A stretch of DNA of 5,100 bases from Octadecabacter sp. (GTDB lineage: Bacteria; Pseudomonadota; Alphaproteobacteria; Rhodobacterales; Rhodobacteraceae). Shown piece after piece: positions 1 to 5,100 of the stretch. The notes below the pieces were generated by a model. That model had not been told where the DNA came from. It saw only the letters and a list, made by a program, of their open reading frames with translations, and made no database searches. The stretch spans positions 1-5,100 of the forward strand of contig DQCL01000105.1 in NCBI GenBank assembly GCA_003533975.1. Reading direction: 5' to 3'. The translations under genes and the position numbers were made by a program. Numbering within the stretch: position 1 is the first letter of the stretch; the number at the start of each line of letters is the position of its first letter.

Positions 1-260
1 TCAAAGGCATGGGCGGCGCGATGGACCTCGTGGCTGGCGTTGGCCGCGTGATCGTCGTGATGGATCACACCAACAAACACGGGGACAGCAAGCTCCTAAA
101 GGAATGCACCCTTCCGCTAACGGGCAAAGCAGTCGTTGATCGCATTATCACCAATCTCGGTGTGCTCGATGTCGTGCAAGGCGGCCTTAAAATCGTTGAA
201 TGCGCCGAAGGCGTATCTGAAGATGAACTTCGCGCCGCAACCGAGGCTACAATCGTCTAG
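1..260 (+). CDS. scoB: 3-oxoacid CoA-transferase subunit B, C-terminal part (5' end outside window)
   Basis: This is the C-terminal end of the B subunit of succinyl-CoA:3-oxoacid CoA-transferase. The enzyme moves CoA from succinyl-CoA to acetoacetate (or similar 3-oxoacids) in ketone-body and short-chain acid breakdown, in the cytoplasm, normally as an A/B complex. The open frame begins with the codon at position 3 (KGMGGAMDLVAGV...) and ends at TAG 258-260. The stretches KGMGGAMDLVAGV, VIVVMDHT and LLKECTLPLTG, followed by VVDRIITNLGVLDV, are hallmark C-terminal blocks of this family. The catalytic glutamate and the N-terminal part lie upstream of the window. The ATG at position 9 is an internal Met, not a start. 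The A subunit gene (scoA) is expected directly upstream but cannot be seen. The gene looks unrelated in function to the operon that follows. Confidence 0.93.
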   Translation, partial: KGMGGAMDLVAGVGRVIVVMDHTNKHGDSKLLKECTLPLTGKAVVDRIITNLGVLDVVQGGLKIVECAEGVSEDELRAATEATIV

Positions 261-267
261 ACTTAGC

Positions 268-316
268 CTTTGTTTCATAAATATCCCCGCCGGAGGCTGC
301 AACATCAGCCTCCGGC
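268..316 (-). repeat. Dispersed repeat copy 1 (AAATATCC-type element with hairpin)
   Basis: Positions 268-298 match 3754-3784 at 28 of 31 bases without gaps. The last 22 bases (277-298 and 3763-3784) are identical. The shared part comprises CTTTGT, a variable triplet, ATAAATATCCCC and then GCCGGAGGCT. In this copy the GC-rich end is completed into a perfect hairpin. In the copy at 3750-3801 it is not. Strand is given in the sense in which the GC-rich hairpin precedes the AT-rich core. Elements of this form recur between genes in Rhodobacteraceae as far as I recall. The sequence itself only proves the copies within this window. Confidence 0.6.
289..316 (+). terminator. Strong hairpin after scoB, probable terminator
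   Basis: A perfect 11-bp stem (GCCGGAGGCTG at 289-299 pairing with CAGCCTCCGGC at 306-316) closes a 6-nt loop, starting 28 nt after the scoB stop codon. On the + strand it is followed only by GCGGCCTTTACT, so the U-tract is poor. Read on the - strand it is followed by GGGGATATTTAT, which is T-richer. It probably ends scoB transcription and separates it from the next operon, but an mRNA 3'-stabilising role is equally compatible. Its left arm belongs to the dispersed repeat described separately. Confidence 0.6.
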
Positions 317-467
317 GCGGCCTTTACTGGGTCCGTCCCCCGTCGCCACTCTGCTTTAACAACGCGCGGAACCGCACATTTTTATCAATCATGTGTAAAA
401 CCGTTTCCGATTTAGCGACAAAGCCATAGTGTTGCCCCATTCTGTCGCTAATCGCGAAAAGATGACG

Positions 468-1475
468 ATGAGCAGCCTAAACACATCCGAGCAAAACCCA
501 GCGCAGCCCGCAAAAGGCGCAGCACGCCGCTGGCGTGACATCGCCCTGCTTGCGGTGCTCTTTGCTGTCGTGATCGCGGGCCTTGTCGGTTTGGCTGCAG
601 CAACGGGTTGGGAAGAAACCAAACACCAGTTGATGCAACTGAATCTCCTTCAAATCTCGATCCTGCTTGCCCTCAGCCTTGTGAATTACCTGTTCCGCGG
701 TGCCCGTTGGCACCTGTTCTCCAACCGCCTTGGCCTTCCAACAACTCTTATCCAGGACCTTCGCCATTTCTTGGGCGGGTTCGCGATGTCGGTCACACCC
801 GGTCGCGTCGGCGAATTGATCCGCATGCGCTGGCTTAAGCGTGAAACAGGCTGGGCCGTTGAACGCACAGCGCCACTGGTCCTGATGGATCGCGCATCCG
901 ACCTTGCTGTGATGGCGCTCATTCTTGCAGGTGGCATCGCACTTTCGGCGGGTGGCATCGCCATGGCTATGCCCGTCGCTATCCTCGCACTTACCGCCGC
1001 GTTCGTCGCCACGCGCCCCGAGCTCCTCGCGGCCTGCGTTACAATCCTTTACCGTACCATCGGCAAATTCCCACGCCTTATGGCCCGCGTACGCGCGGCT
1101 GCCCGCTCCCTCACTGTCTTTTCCAGCGGGCCGATCATGGCCGCGGCCCTCGCGCTTGGACTAATCGGTTGGATCGCTGAAGGTTACGCCTTTCACTTGC
1201 TCCTAATGTGGATGGGCGCGGACATCGGCTTCGCTAAAGCAATCGCAATATTTACATTCTCAACCCTCGCTGGCGGCTTAACCGGAGCCCCGGGTGGTGT
1301 TGGCGGTGCCGAAGCCGCAATGGTTACGCTTCTCTCCCTTGAGGGCATACCACTGGACGTATCCATCCCCGCCACTGCCGTCATTCGTCTCACAACGCTC
1401 TGGTTCGCTATTCTGATCGGCATTGCCGTGTTCCCGATGGCTGAACGTATTTCCAAGAAGGCCGTCACCGCATGA
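468..1475 (+). CDS. Lysylphosphatidylglycerol synthase-type transmembrane protein (YbhN/UPF0104-like), candidate lipid-linked sugar flippase
   Basis: This is an integral inner-membrane protein of about 335 residues resembling the N-terminal membrane domain of MprF-type lysylphosphatidylglycerol synthases, without the cytosolic aminoacyl-transfer domain. Numbering from ATG 468, a polar N-terminus (1-23) precedes a first membrane helix at about 24-46. Further hydrophobic segments lie at about 59-75, 134-180, 221-247 and 305-324. Family signatures are TPGRVGELIR (110-119), DRASDL (141-146) and GAPGGVGGAEAAM (273-285). Start choice: GAAAAG at 456-461 is a weak ribosome site spaced 6 nt from ATG 468. 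ATG 462 and GTG 429 are in-frame alternatives, and GTG 429 has no visible ribosome site. The stop TGA overlaps the dprE1-like ATG (ATGA at 1472-1475), so translation is coupled. Known family members flip lipids (MprF) or are uncharacterised. The operon context suggests it handles the polyprenyl-phosphoryl sugar made by its neighbours, which is inference. Confidence 0.85.
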   Translation: MSSLNTSEQNPAQPAKGAARRWRDIALLAVLFAVVIAGLVGLAAATGWEETKHQLMQLNLLQISILLALSLVNYLFRGARWHLFSNRLGLPTTLIQDLRHFLGGFAMSVTPGRVGELIRMRWLKRETGWAVERTAPLVLMDRASDLAVMALILAGGIALSAGGIAMAMPVAILALTAAFVATRPELLAACVTILYRTIGKFPRLMARVRAAARSLTVFSSGPIMAAALALGLIGWIAEGYAFHLLLMWMGADIGFAKAIAIFTFSTLAGGLTGAPGGVGGAEAAMVTLLSLEGIPLDVSIPATAVIRLTTLWFAILIGIAVFPMAERISKKAVTA

Positions 1476-2770
1476 TCTGGGCCAAAGACCAATCCTATTC
1501 CGGCTGGGGCCGCGCGTTGCGTGCGAAAGGTGACATTGCCTCCCCAGACACAGTTGAAAATTTACGCAACGAAGGCCCCGCCATCGGCAATCGCCGCTCT
1601 TACGGTGACGCGCCGCTCAACTCCGGCGGCAAAGCCATCGACATGACAAAGCTTGATCGGATCATCTCGTTTGATCGCGAAACGGGCTTATTGACCGTGC
1701 AAGCCGGCATCACACTTGGTGAACTCACCCGCGTTTTCGCGCCGCAAGGCTGGATGCCCGCTGTCGTTCCGGGAACGGGCTTCGCGACAGTTGGCGGCGC
1801 AATCGCAATGGATGTTCACGGCAAGAACCATCACCACGCGGGTAGCTTTTGCCAACACGTGACAGCAATAACGTTAATTCAAGACAAACCGCGCAAAATC
1901 ACACCTAAAACAGGCGCGCTTTGGCTCGCAACCTGTGGTGGCCTTGGCCAGACGGGTCTCATTGCGCAAGCAACTTTGCAACTTGTCCGCACACGCGGAG
2001 ACATGATGCTGGTGACAGAACAACGTGCGCGCGATTGGGACGAACACCTGTCGCTACTCGACACATCACGAGCGCCTTACACAGTTGGCTGGATCGACGC
2101 GACCGCAACGGGTGAAGACCTCGGCCGAGGCATCGTTGAAGAAGGTGAAACCTGCAAAGGCCTGCGCCCAACTGCGCGTGGCACCAAGAAAGTTCCATTC
2201 AACGCACCGCACTGGGCCCTTAGCAGCCCAATCGTGAAGCTGTTCAACGCCACGTACTACCGCCGCGTCCCGAAAACTGGCCGCACAGTTGTTCGCACCG
2301 TGCAGGACTTCTTCTTTCCGTTGGATAAAATCCACGACTGGAACAAGCTTTATGGAAAGCGTGGATTTCACCAATTTCAATGCGTTGTGCCTTTGGATCA
2401 GTCCGAGGCATTGCGCACGATCATGCAAACTATTGCCACCTCTGGCCTCGCCTCCCCGCTTGCCGTGCTGAAACGTATGGGGGAAGGGCGCGAAGGGTAT
2501 CTGTCGTTTCCAATGGAAGGCTACACCCTCGCCGTTGACTTCCCGAACCGCCCTGCCGCGCGCGCGCTTATCAAACGCCTCGAGGCCGCAACGCTGAACG
2601 CAGGTGGGCGCCTGTATCTTGCAAAAGATGCGCTTTCGACAGGGCCAGCGATTAAATCAATGTACCCAGACCATTCCAAATGGGCACGCGCTGTAGCCAA
2701 GGCTGACCCAGAAGGCCAGTTGCAAACCGATATGACCCGCCGCCTAGATCTAAGGACACCCCAACAATGA
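1472..2770 (+). CDS. dprE1: DprE1-like FAD-dependent decaprenylphosphoryl-beta-D-ribose 2'-oxidase
   Basis: This flavoprotein of the vanillyl-alcohol-oxidase/GlcD fold has 432 residues (mycobacterial DprE1 about 461). It is predicted to oxidise the 2'-OH of a polyprenyl-phosphoryl-ribose to the keto form, the first half of epimerisation to arabinose. The N-terminal FAD domain (about 25-175) has RRSYGDAPLN (41-50) and PGTGFATVGGAIAMDVHGKNHH (100-121). The C-terminal substrate domain (about 280-427) contains GFHQFQCVVP, YTLAVDFP and GGRLYLAKD and ends near DMTRRLDL. By alignment from memory with M. tuberculosis DprE1, His116, Lys118, Gly101, Gln301 and Lys385 match His132, Lys134, Gly117, Gln334 and Lys418. 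Ala354 sits at the Cys387 position and Phe281 at Tyr314. The start overlaps the upstream stop, and AGAAGG at about 1454-1459 is a distant possible ribosome site. The stop overlaps the next gene by ATGA. Alternative: another aldonolactone-oxidase-type enzyme, less likely given the DprE2-like neighbour. Confidence 0.88.
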   Translation: MIWAKDQSYSGWGRALRAKGDIASPDTVENLRNEGPAIGNRRSYGDAPLNSGGKAIDMTKLDRIISFDRETGLLTVQAGITLGELTRVFAPQGWMPAVVPGTGFATVGGAIAMDVHGKNHHHAGSFCQHVTAITLIQDKPRKITPKTGALWLATCGGLGQTGLIAQATLQLVRTRGDMMLVTEQRARDWDEHLSLLDTSRAPYTVGWIDATATGEDLGRGIVEEGETCKGLRPTARGTKKVPFNAPHWALSSPIVKLFNATYYRRVPKTGRTVVRTVQDFFFPLDKIHDWNKLYGKRGFHQFQCVVPLDQSEALRTIMQTIATSGLASPLAVLKRMGEGREGYLSFPMEGYTLAVDFPNRPAARALIKRLEAATLNAGGRLYLAKDALSTGPAIKSMYPDHSKWARAVAKADPEGQLQTDMTRRLDLRTPQQ

Positions 2771-3519
2771 CCGACACAAATACAAATCAAACCTGGATCA
2801 TCCTCGGTGCCAGCTCAACCATCGCGAAAGCCTTCACACGTTCCGTTGCTGAAAAGGGCGCGCATGTAATCCTTGCAGGCCGTCGGATGGACGACCTGAA
2901 AGCCACAGCGGACGATGCAAAGGCCCGTGGTGCAAGTGATGCAACAACCGTGATCTTTGACGCCCGCGTCCCTGACACATTCCAAACCATCATTGATTTG
3001 GCCAACACGCAGGCAGGAACACTTAACTGCGCGGTTTTCGTCGGCTCGATGCCCGCGCAAGACGCGATTGACGCCGACCCGACCCTTGTTGACGGCACGA
3101 TCGCCGACAGCTTCACCGGCCCTGCGCGGTTCTTGCAGATGCTTGCACCTTCTTTGATTGAACGCGGCCAAGGATCCATCGTTGGAGTTGGCTCAGTTGC
3201 CGGGGATCGAGGGCGCGTCGGCAACTATGTTTACGGTGCCGCCAAAGCAGGCTTTGCGACCTATCTATCTGGCCTTCGAAACGCATTGGGGCGCCACGGG
3301 GTGCATGTCCTAACAGTCAAGCCTGGCCCAGTTGATACGGCGATGACGCAAGGATTGGGTAAGCAGCCCTTCATGACAACCGCTGACGCTGTTGTTCAAG
3401 ACATCGACAAAGCTCTGCAAAAGAAACGCAATACGCTTTACACGAAATGGATCTGGTGGCCGGTGATGACGATCATCAAGCTTATTCCTGAACCGATCTT
3501 CAAGAAGATGTCGATCTGA
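2767..3519 (+). CDS. dprE2: DprE2-like SDR, decaprenylphosphoryl-2-keto-ribose reductase
   Basis: This short-chain dehydrogenase/reductase has 250 residues (mycobacterial DprE2 about 254). It is predicted to reduce the 2'-keto intermediate produced by the DprE1-like enzyme to the arabino configuration using NAD(P)H, acting at the inner face of the membrane. The N-terminal Rossmann strand and glycine turn is WIILGASSTIAKAF (10-23). AGRR (37-40) after strand 2 suggests NADPH use. Catalytic residues are Ser143 (VGSVAG), Tyr156 and Lys160 (YGAAK). KPGPVDTAM (185-193) is the usual post-catalytic loop. The tail (about 227-250: KWIWWPVMTIIKLIPEPIFKKM) is hydrophobic and basic, fitting peripheral membrane attachment. 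AAGGA at 2752-2756 lies 10 nt before the ATG, which overlaps the dprE1-like stop (ATGA at 2767-2770). The glycine motif is degenerate: Thr and Ala replace the second and third glycines of TGxxxGxG. Assignment as DprE2 rests on the adjacent DprE1-like gene as much as on sequence, because SDRs are very diverse. Confidence 0.85.
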   Translation: MTDTNTNQTWIILGASSTIAKAFTRSVAEKGAHVILAGRRMDDLKATADDAKARGASDATTVIFDARVPDTFQTIIDLANTQAGTLNCAVFVGSMPAQDAIDADPTLVDGTIADSFTGPARFLQMLAPSLIERGQGSIVGVGSVAGDRGRVGNYVYGAAKAGFATYLSGLRNALGRHGVHVLTVKPGPVDTAMTQGLGKQPFMTTADAVVQDIDKALQKKRNTLYTKWIWWPVMTIIKLIPEPIFKKMSI

Positions 3520-3532
3520 TCTTCGATCAGCA

Positions 3533-3605
3533 CCTGCGGCGAGCGTGGAGGGGGCTAGCCCCCGTCCTGCGAACTCCCCCAGGATATTTTTTGTGACAAA
3601 GACAA
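3533..3605 (+). repeat. Dispersed repeat copy 2, downstream of dprE2-like gene, possible terminator
   Basis: The element runs CCTGCGGCG (3533-3541), a perfect palindrome GGGGGCTAGCCCCC (3550-3563), GAACTCCCCC, then AGGATATTTTTTGTGACAAAGACAA split at 3581-3605. The T6 run at 3587-3592 follows the GC-rich fold in the direction of dprE2 transcription, so it could act as a terminator, though the gap between palindrome and T-run is long (about 23 nt). It is matched in inverted orientation by 3750-3801: TGACAAAGACAA (3594-3605) is the exact reverse complement of 3750-3761, and CCTGCGGCG that of 3793-3801. Confidence 0.6.
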
Positions 3606-3613
3606 ATAGTAAG

Positions 3614-3649
3614 AAGCCCGGCGCATACTAAGACGTATTTGCCGGGCTT
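3614..3649. terminator. Hairpin in convergent spacer, possible bidirectional terminator
   Basis: AAGCCCGGC (3614-3622) pairs perfectly with GCCGGGCTT (3641-3649), a 9-bp GC-rich stem. The 18-nt loop can add an inner ATAC/GTAT pairing (3625-3628 with 3635-3638). On the + strand it is followed by a short T-run only (ending TTTGG). On the - strand it is followed by CTTACTATTTG. It lies 95 nt past the dprE2-like stop and 174 nt past the HAD-UbiA stop. A backup terminator for either convergent unit is plausible. It could also end a short independent transcript reading leftward from the palindrome at 3731. Confidence 0.5.
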
Positions 3650-3730
3650 TGGAACAAGCTGTGCTTGTCTCCGTCAACGGCCATCGGCGTCCCCGCCTGT
3701 ACCGCTCTTTCAAATTAGTCGAATTGCATT

Positions 3731-3746
3731 AAGGTAAAGTTACCTT
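3731..3746. promoter_or_regulatory. Operator-like palindrome AAGGTAA-AG-TTACCTT
   Basis: Two perfect 7-bp arms are separated by 2 bp, in AT-richer DNA between the two hairpin/repeat blocks. Size and symmetry fit a dimeric repressor or MerR-type site. TTGCAT (3724-3729) could serve as a -35 box in front of it on the + strand, but no good -10 is seen about 19-20 bp further on. No gene start lies nearby on either strand, so its role as an operator is unproven. It could also be a small RNA hairpin. Confidence 0.3.
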
Positions 3747-3749
3747 CAG

Positions 3750-3801
3750 TTGTCTTTGTCATATAAATATCCCCGCCGGAGGCTCCCCCGCCCGCCGCAG
3801 G
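3750..3801 (-). repeat. Dispersed repeat copy 3, downstream of HAD-UbiA gene
   Basis: Read on the - strand, in the direction of HAD-UbiA transcription, the element runs CCTGCGGCG, a G-rich stretch, CCTCCGGCGGGGATATTTATAT, then TGACAAAGACAA; the middle part is split here only descriptively across 3762-3792. It is thus oriented to its gene as copy 2 is to the dprE2-like gene. It shares 22 identical bases (3763-3784) with copy 1 at 277-298 but lacks the second hairpin arm present there. The two elements form imperfect long inverted repeats around 3606-3749. Confidence 0.6.
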
Positions 3802-3822
3802 CGCACAGCTGTTAAGCTGGGC

Positions 3823-5100
3823 CTAATGGCCAAACAATCGCCCATACCACTCGGACCACAAGCCTGCTGCGTAAAAGAGCAATGACAATGTGATAAGTAA
3901 AAAACCAATGCCACGAATGTCGCTCATTGCGAAGACGATTGGGTCATAATCCATGCGCCCCATGTAACCCAATTTGATCATCCGGTAGAGCCACGCGGCA
4001 ATTGGTACGAGGGCGACCCACAAAAGCCACTGGTCAGGGTAGAGCGCGAGCGCTTGGTCAGAGTAAGAATAGAGAAAGAAGATAACTAAGGCTCCGACCA
4101 TGCCCACGGCGGACATGTTCAACAGATCTCCCATGTCACGGCGCGCATAGCCACGGCCAGGTAAAGGGTTTTCGTCTTTTGCTAGCGCAAGTTCAGTCAT
4201 CCGTTTGACGCAGCCCAACGAGATGAAGATTGGGAAGATGAAGATCAGCATGAAGACCGAGGCGTCAACGCCACTTGCCGCAGCCCCTGCGACAACACGC
4301 AGAGTATAAAGAGACGCCAGTACCATAATGTCGATCCAGCGCATGCGCTTGAGGCGCAACGAATAGGCGAGAGAAAGCGCCATATAGAAAGCAACAACGC
4401 CGAACATATGTACCGACAGCATCGCCGCGACACCGAGTGCGATGACCCCAAGCGCTGCGCAAGTCAGCATGCCAATCGGGATCGGCACCGTTCCGGCAGC
4501 AAATGGGCGTTTACATTTTTTAACGTGCAACCGGTCCGCTTCGATATCGAGCAAATCGTTGACGATATATATACAAGAGGCCGCGGCGGAAAAGCTGACG
4601 ATGCCAAGGCACACCGCCAAAAAAGTCTCTACGTAAAAGGCGTGCGCCGCGATCATTGGTAAGAACAGCAGTACGTTCTTCACCCATTGATGCGGGCGCA
4701 TTGATTTCAGGACCGCACGTGGCGACCAGCCGCCATTAACCTTAACAACGTTCGAGAGCCCCTTGGCCCCGCCGCCCGCATTGCCGACAACAATCGCTCC
4801 ATCGCTGTGGTCCCAAATCTTGCGGTCACTTTTGTCATTGCCGGCATAATCAAACCCTTTGTCACCATAGGCCGCCACAAGAGCATCGGCCTTTGCTGTT
4901 CCTTTAAGGTTAACCCCGTTATCCGATGCAAAAACGCGCTCTATGCCGTGGTGATCCGCCAAAGGCTGTACCAGCGAGATATCAGAAGCCGATGCGATTG
5001 AGACTTCTCTCCCAGCGTCTTTCGCCTCAGTAGCCATCGCGACAATGTCAGCGTTCGCGGGCAATAGGTCGACCCGCAACGGAGCAATCCGCGCGATCTC
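3823..5100 (-). CDS. HAD-like domain fused to UbiA-family prenyltransferase, probable polyprenyl-phosphate phosphoribosyltransferase (5' end outside window)
   Basis: This membrane enzyme is predicted to transfer 5-phosphoribose from PRPP to a polyprenyl phosphate (as mycobacterial Rv3806c), with an attached HAD phosphatase-like domain. The frame is open to the window edge (5100) and ends at TAG 3823-3825. TTG at 5077-5079 is internal, and the true start is beyond the window. Counting that Leu as 1: residues 1-112 are the C-terminal part of a HAD domain, with SASD (30-33, motif II-like), a Lys in NLKGTAKADAL (57-67) and DYAGNDKSD (77-85). Motif I with the nucleophilic Asp is not in view. Residues about 119-418 are UbiA: RPHQWVKN (128-135), the metal/diphosphate motif NDLLDIEAD (174-182) followed by KKCKRP, then YSLRLKR and WIDIMVLASLYTLR (239-261), and about eight or nine membrane helices. 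Full family members are near 480 residues, so roughly 55-60 are probably missing. The convergent orientation means a separate transcript from the dprE1/dprE2-like operon. Confidence 0.88.
   Translation of the reverse strand, partial: EIARIAPLRVDLLPANADIVAMATEAKDAGREVSIASASDISLVQPLADHHGIERVFASDNGVNLKGTAKADALVAAYGDKGFDYAGNDKSDRKIWDHSDGAIVVGNAGGGAKGLSNVVKVNGGWSPRAVLKSMRPHQWVKNVLLFLPMIAAHAFYVETFLAVCLGIVSFSAAASCIYIVNDLLDIEADRLHVKKCKRPFAAGTVPIPIGMLTCAALGVIALGVAAMLSVHMFGVVAFYMALSLAYSLRLKRMRWIDIMVLASLYTLRVVAGAAASGVDASVFMLIFIFPIFISLGCVKRMTELALAKDENPLPGRGYARRDMGDLLNMSAVGMVGALVIFFLYSYSDQALALYPDQWLLWVALVPIAAWLYRMIKLGYMGRMDYDPIVFAMSDIRGIGFLLITLSLLFYAAGLWSEWYGRLFGH

Larger units (their letters stand above)
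3520..3822. other. Convergent intergenic spacer without a supported gene
   Basis: About 300 bases lie between the 3' ends of the dprE2-like gene (+) and the HAD-UbiA gene (-). I find no ORF with a believable start and ribosome site, and no tRNA. Contents in order: a 14-bp palindrome within a GC-rich repeat (3533-3605), a 9-bp-stem hairpin (3614-3649), an unassigned stretch (3650-3730), a 16-bp operator-like palindrome (3731-3746), a second inverted repeat copy (3750-3801), and a small 5-bp hairpin CAGCT/AGCTG (3806-3819) just after the HAD-UbiA stop. The arrangement is roughly mirror-symmetric. Confidence 0.7.

Noticed and set aside
361..428. Promoter for the three-gene operon between the scoB hairpin and the membrane protein gene
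   Set aside because: AT-richer patches exist (around 378-400) but I could not find a -35/-10 pair with acceptable spacing, so no promoter is annotated.
429..467. GTG 429 as start of the membrane protein, adding 13 residues
   Set aside because: No ribosome-binding sequence precedes it and the extra residues are polar and non-conserved in type. ATG 468 (or 462) after GAAAAG is preferred, though not proven.
2066..2428. 120-codon minus-strand frame opposite the dprE1-like gene
   Set aside because: It is antisense to a conserved flavoprotein domain, with no ribosome site or recognisable motif.
2787..3224. 145-codon open frame on the minus strand opposite the dprE2-like gene
   Set aside because: It lies fully antisense to a clear SDR gene, its protein is low-complexity (Ala/Ser/Arg/Thr-rich) and matches no family I know. 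It is a shadow of the codon bias on the other strand.
3516..3530. CTGATC-TTC-GATCAG hairpin across the dprE2-like stop codon
   Set aside because: It has only 6 bp with a three-base loop, low GC and no T-run, so it is likely chance.
3661..3732. Short GTG-started frame of 23 codons in the convergent spacer (VLVSVNGHRRPRLYRSF...)
   Set aside because: There is no ribosome site in front, it is very short, it starts right after a hairpin, and it has no similarity I can name.
5077..5079. TTG as start of the HAD-UbiA gene
   Set aside because: The frame stays open to the window edge and the protein would begin in the middle of a HAD domain. It is an internal Leu codon.

Overview
The window reads as chromosomal DNA of an alphaproteobacterium, most likely a marine Rhodobacteraceae (roseobacter-type) species. 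The pointers are moderately high GC with a strong C/G third-position preference, alphaproteobacterial-looking protein sequences, and intergenic GC-rich hairpin elements joined to an 'AAATATCC' core. I know that type of element from Rhodobacteraceae genomes by memory only. The organism call is an inference.

Layout: (1) Positions 1-260 (+) hold the 3' end of a succinyl-CoA:3-oxoacid CoA-transferase subunit B gene. It is followed by a perfect 11-bp-stem hairpin (289-316). (2) Positions about 468-3519 (+) hold three tightly coupled genes, each junction a 4-bp ATGA overlap. They encode a lysylphosphatidylglycerol-synthase-type transmembrane protein, a DprE1-like FAD oxidase and a DprE2-like short-chain reductase. 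(3) Positions 3520-3822 are a convergent intergenic spacer. It holds two copies of a dispersed repeat in inverted orientation, a hairpin and a 16-bp operator-like palindrome, and no convincing gene. (4) Positions 3823-5100 (-) hold a UbiA-family prenyltransferase with an N-terminal HAD-like domain. The gene runs off the right edge, so its true start is not seen.

Together the DprE1-like, DprE2-like and HAD-UbiA proteins match the mycobacterial route to decaprenyl-phosphoryl-D-arabinose. In that route a UbiA enzyme moves phosphoribose from PRPP onto a polyprenyl phosphate, a phosphatase removes the 5'-phosphate, and DprE1/DprE2 epimerise ribose to arabinose at C2'. Here the phosphatase role may be served by the fused HAD domain. 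The membrane protein encoded first in the operon is a candidate for moving or using the lipid-linked sugar. No arabinosyltransferase or polysaccharide gene is visible, so the final acceptor is unknown. The most notable residue-level observation is that the DprE1-like protein has Ala where mycobacterial DprE1 has the benzothiazinone-reactive Cys387.
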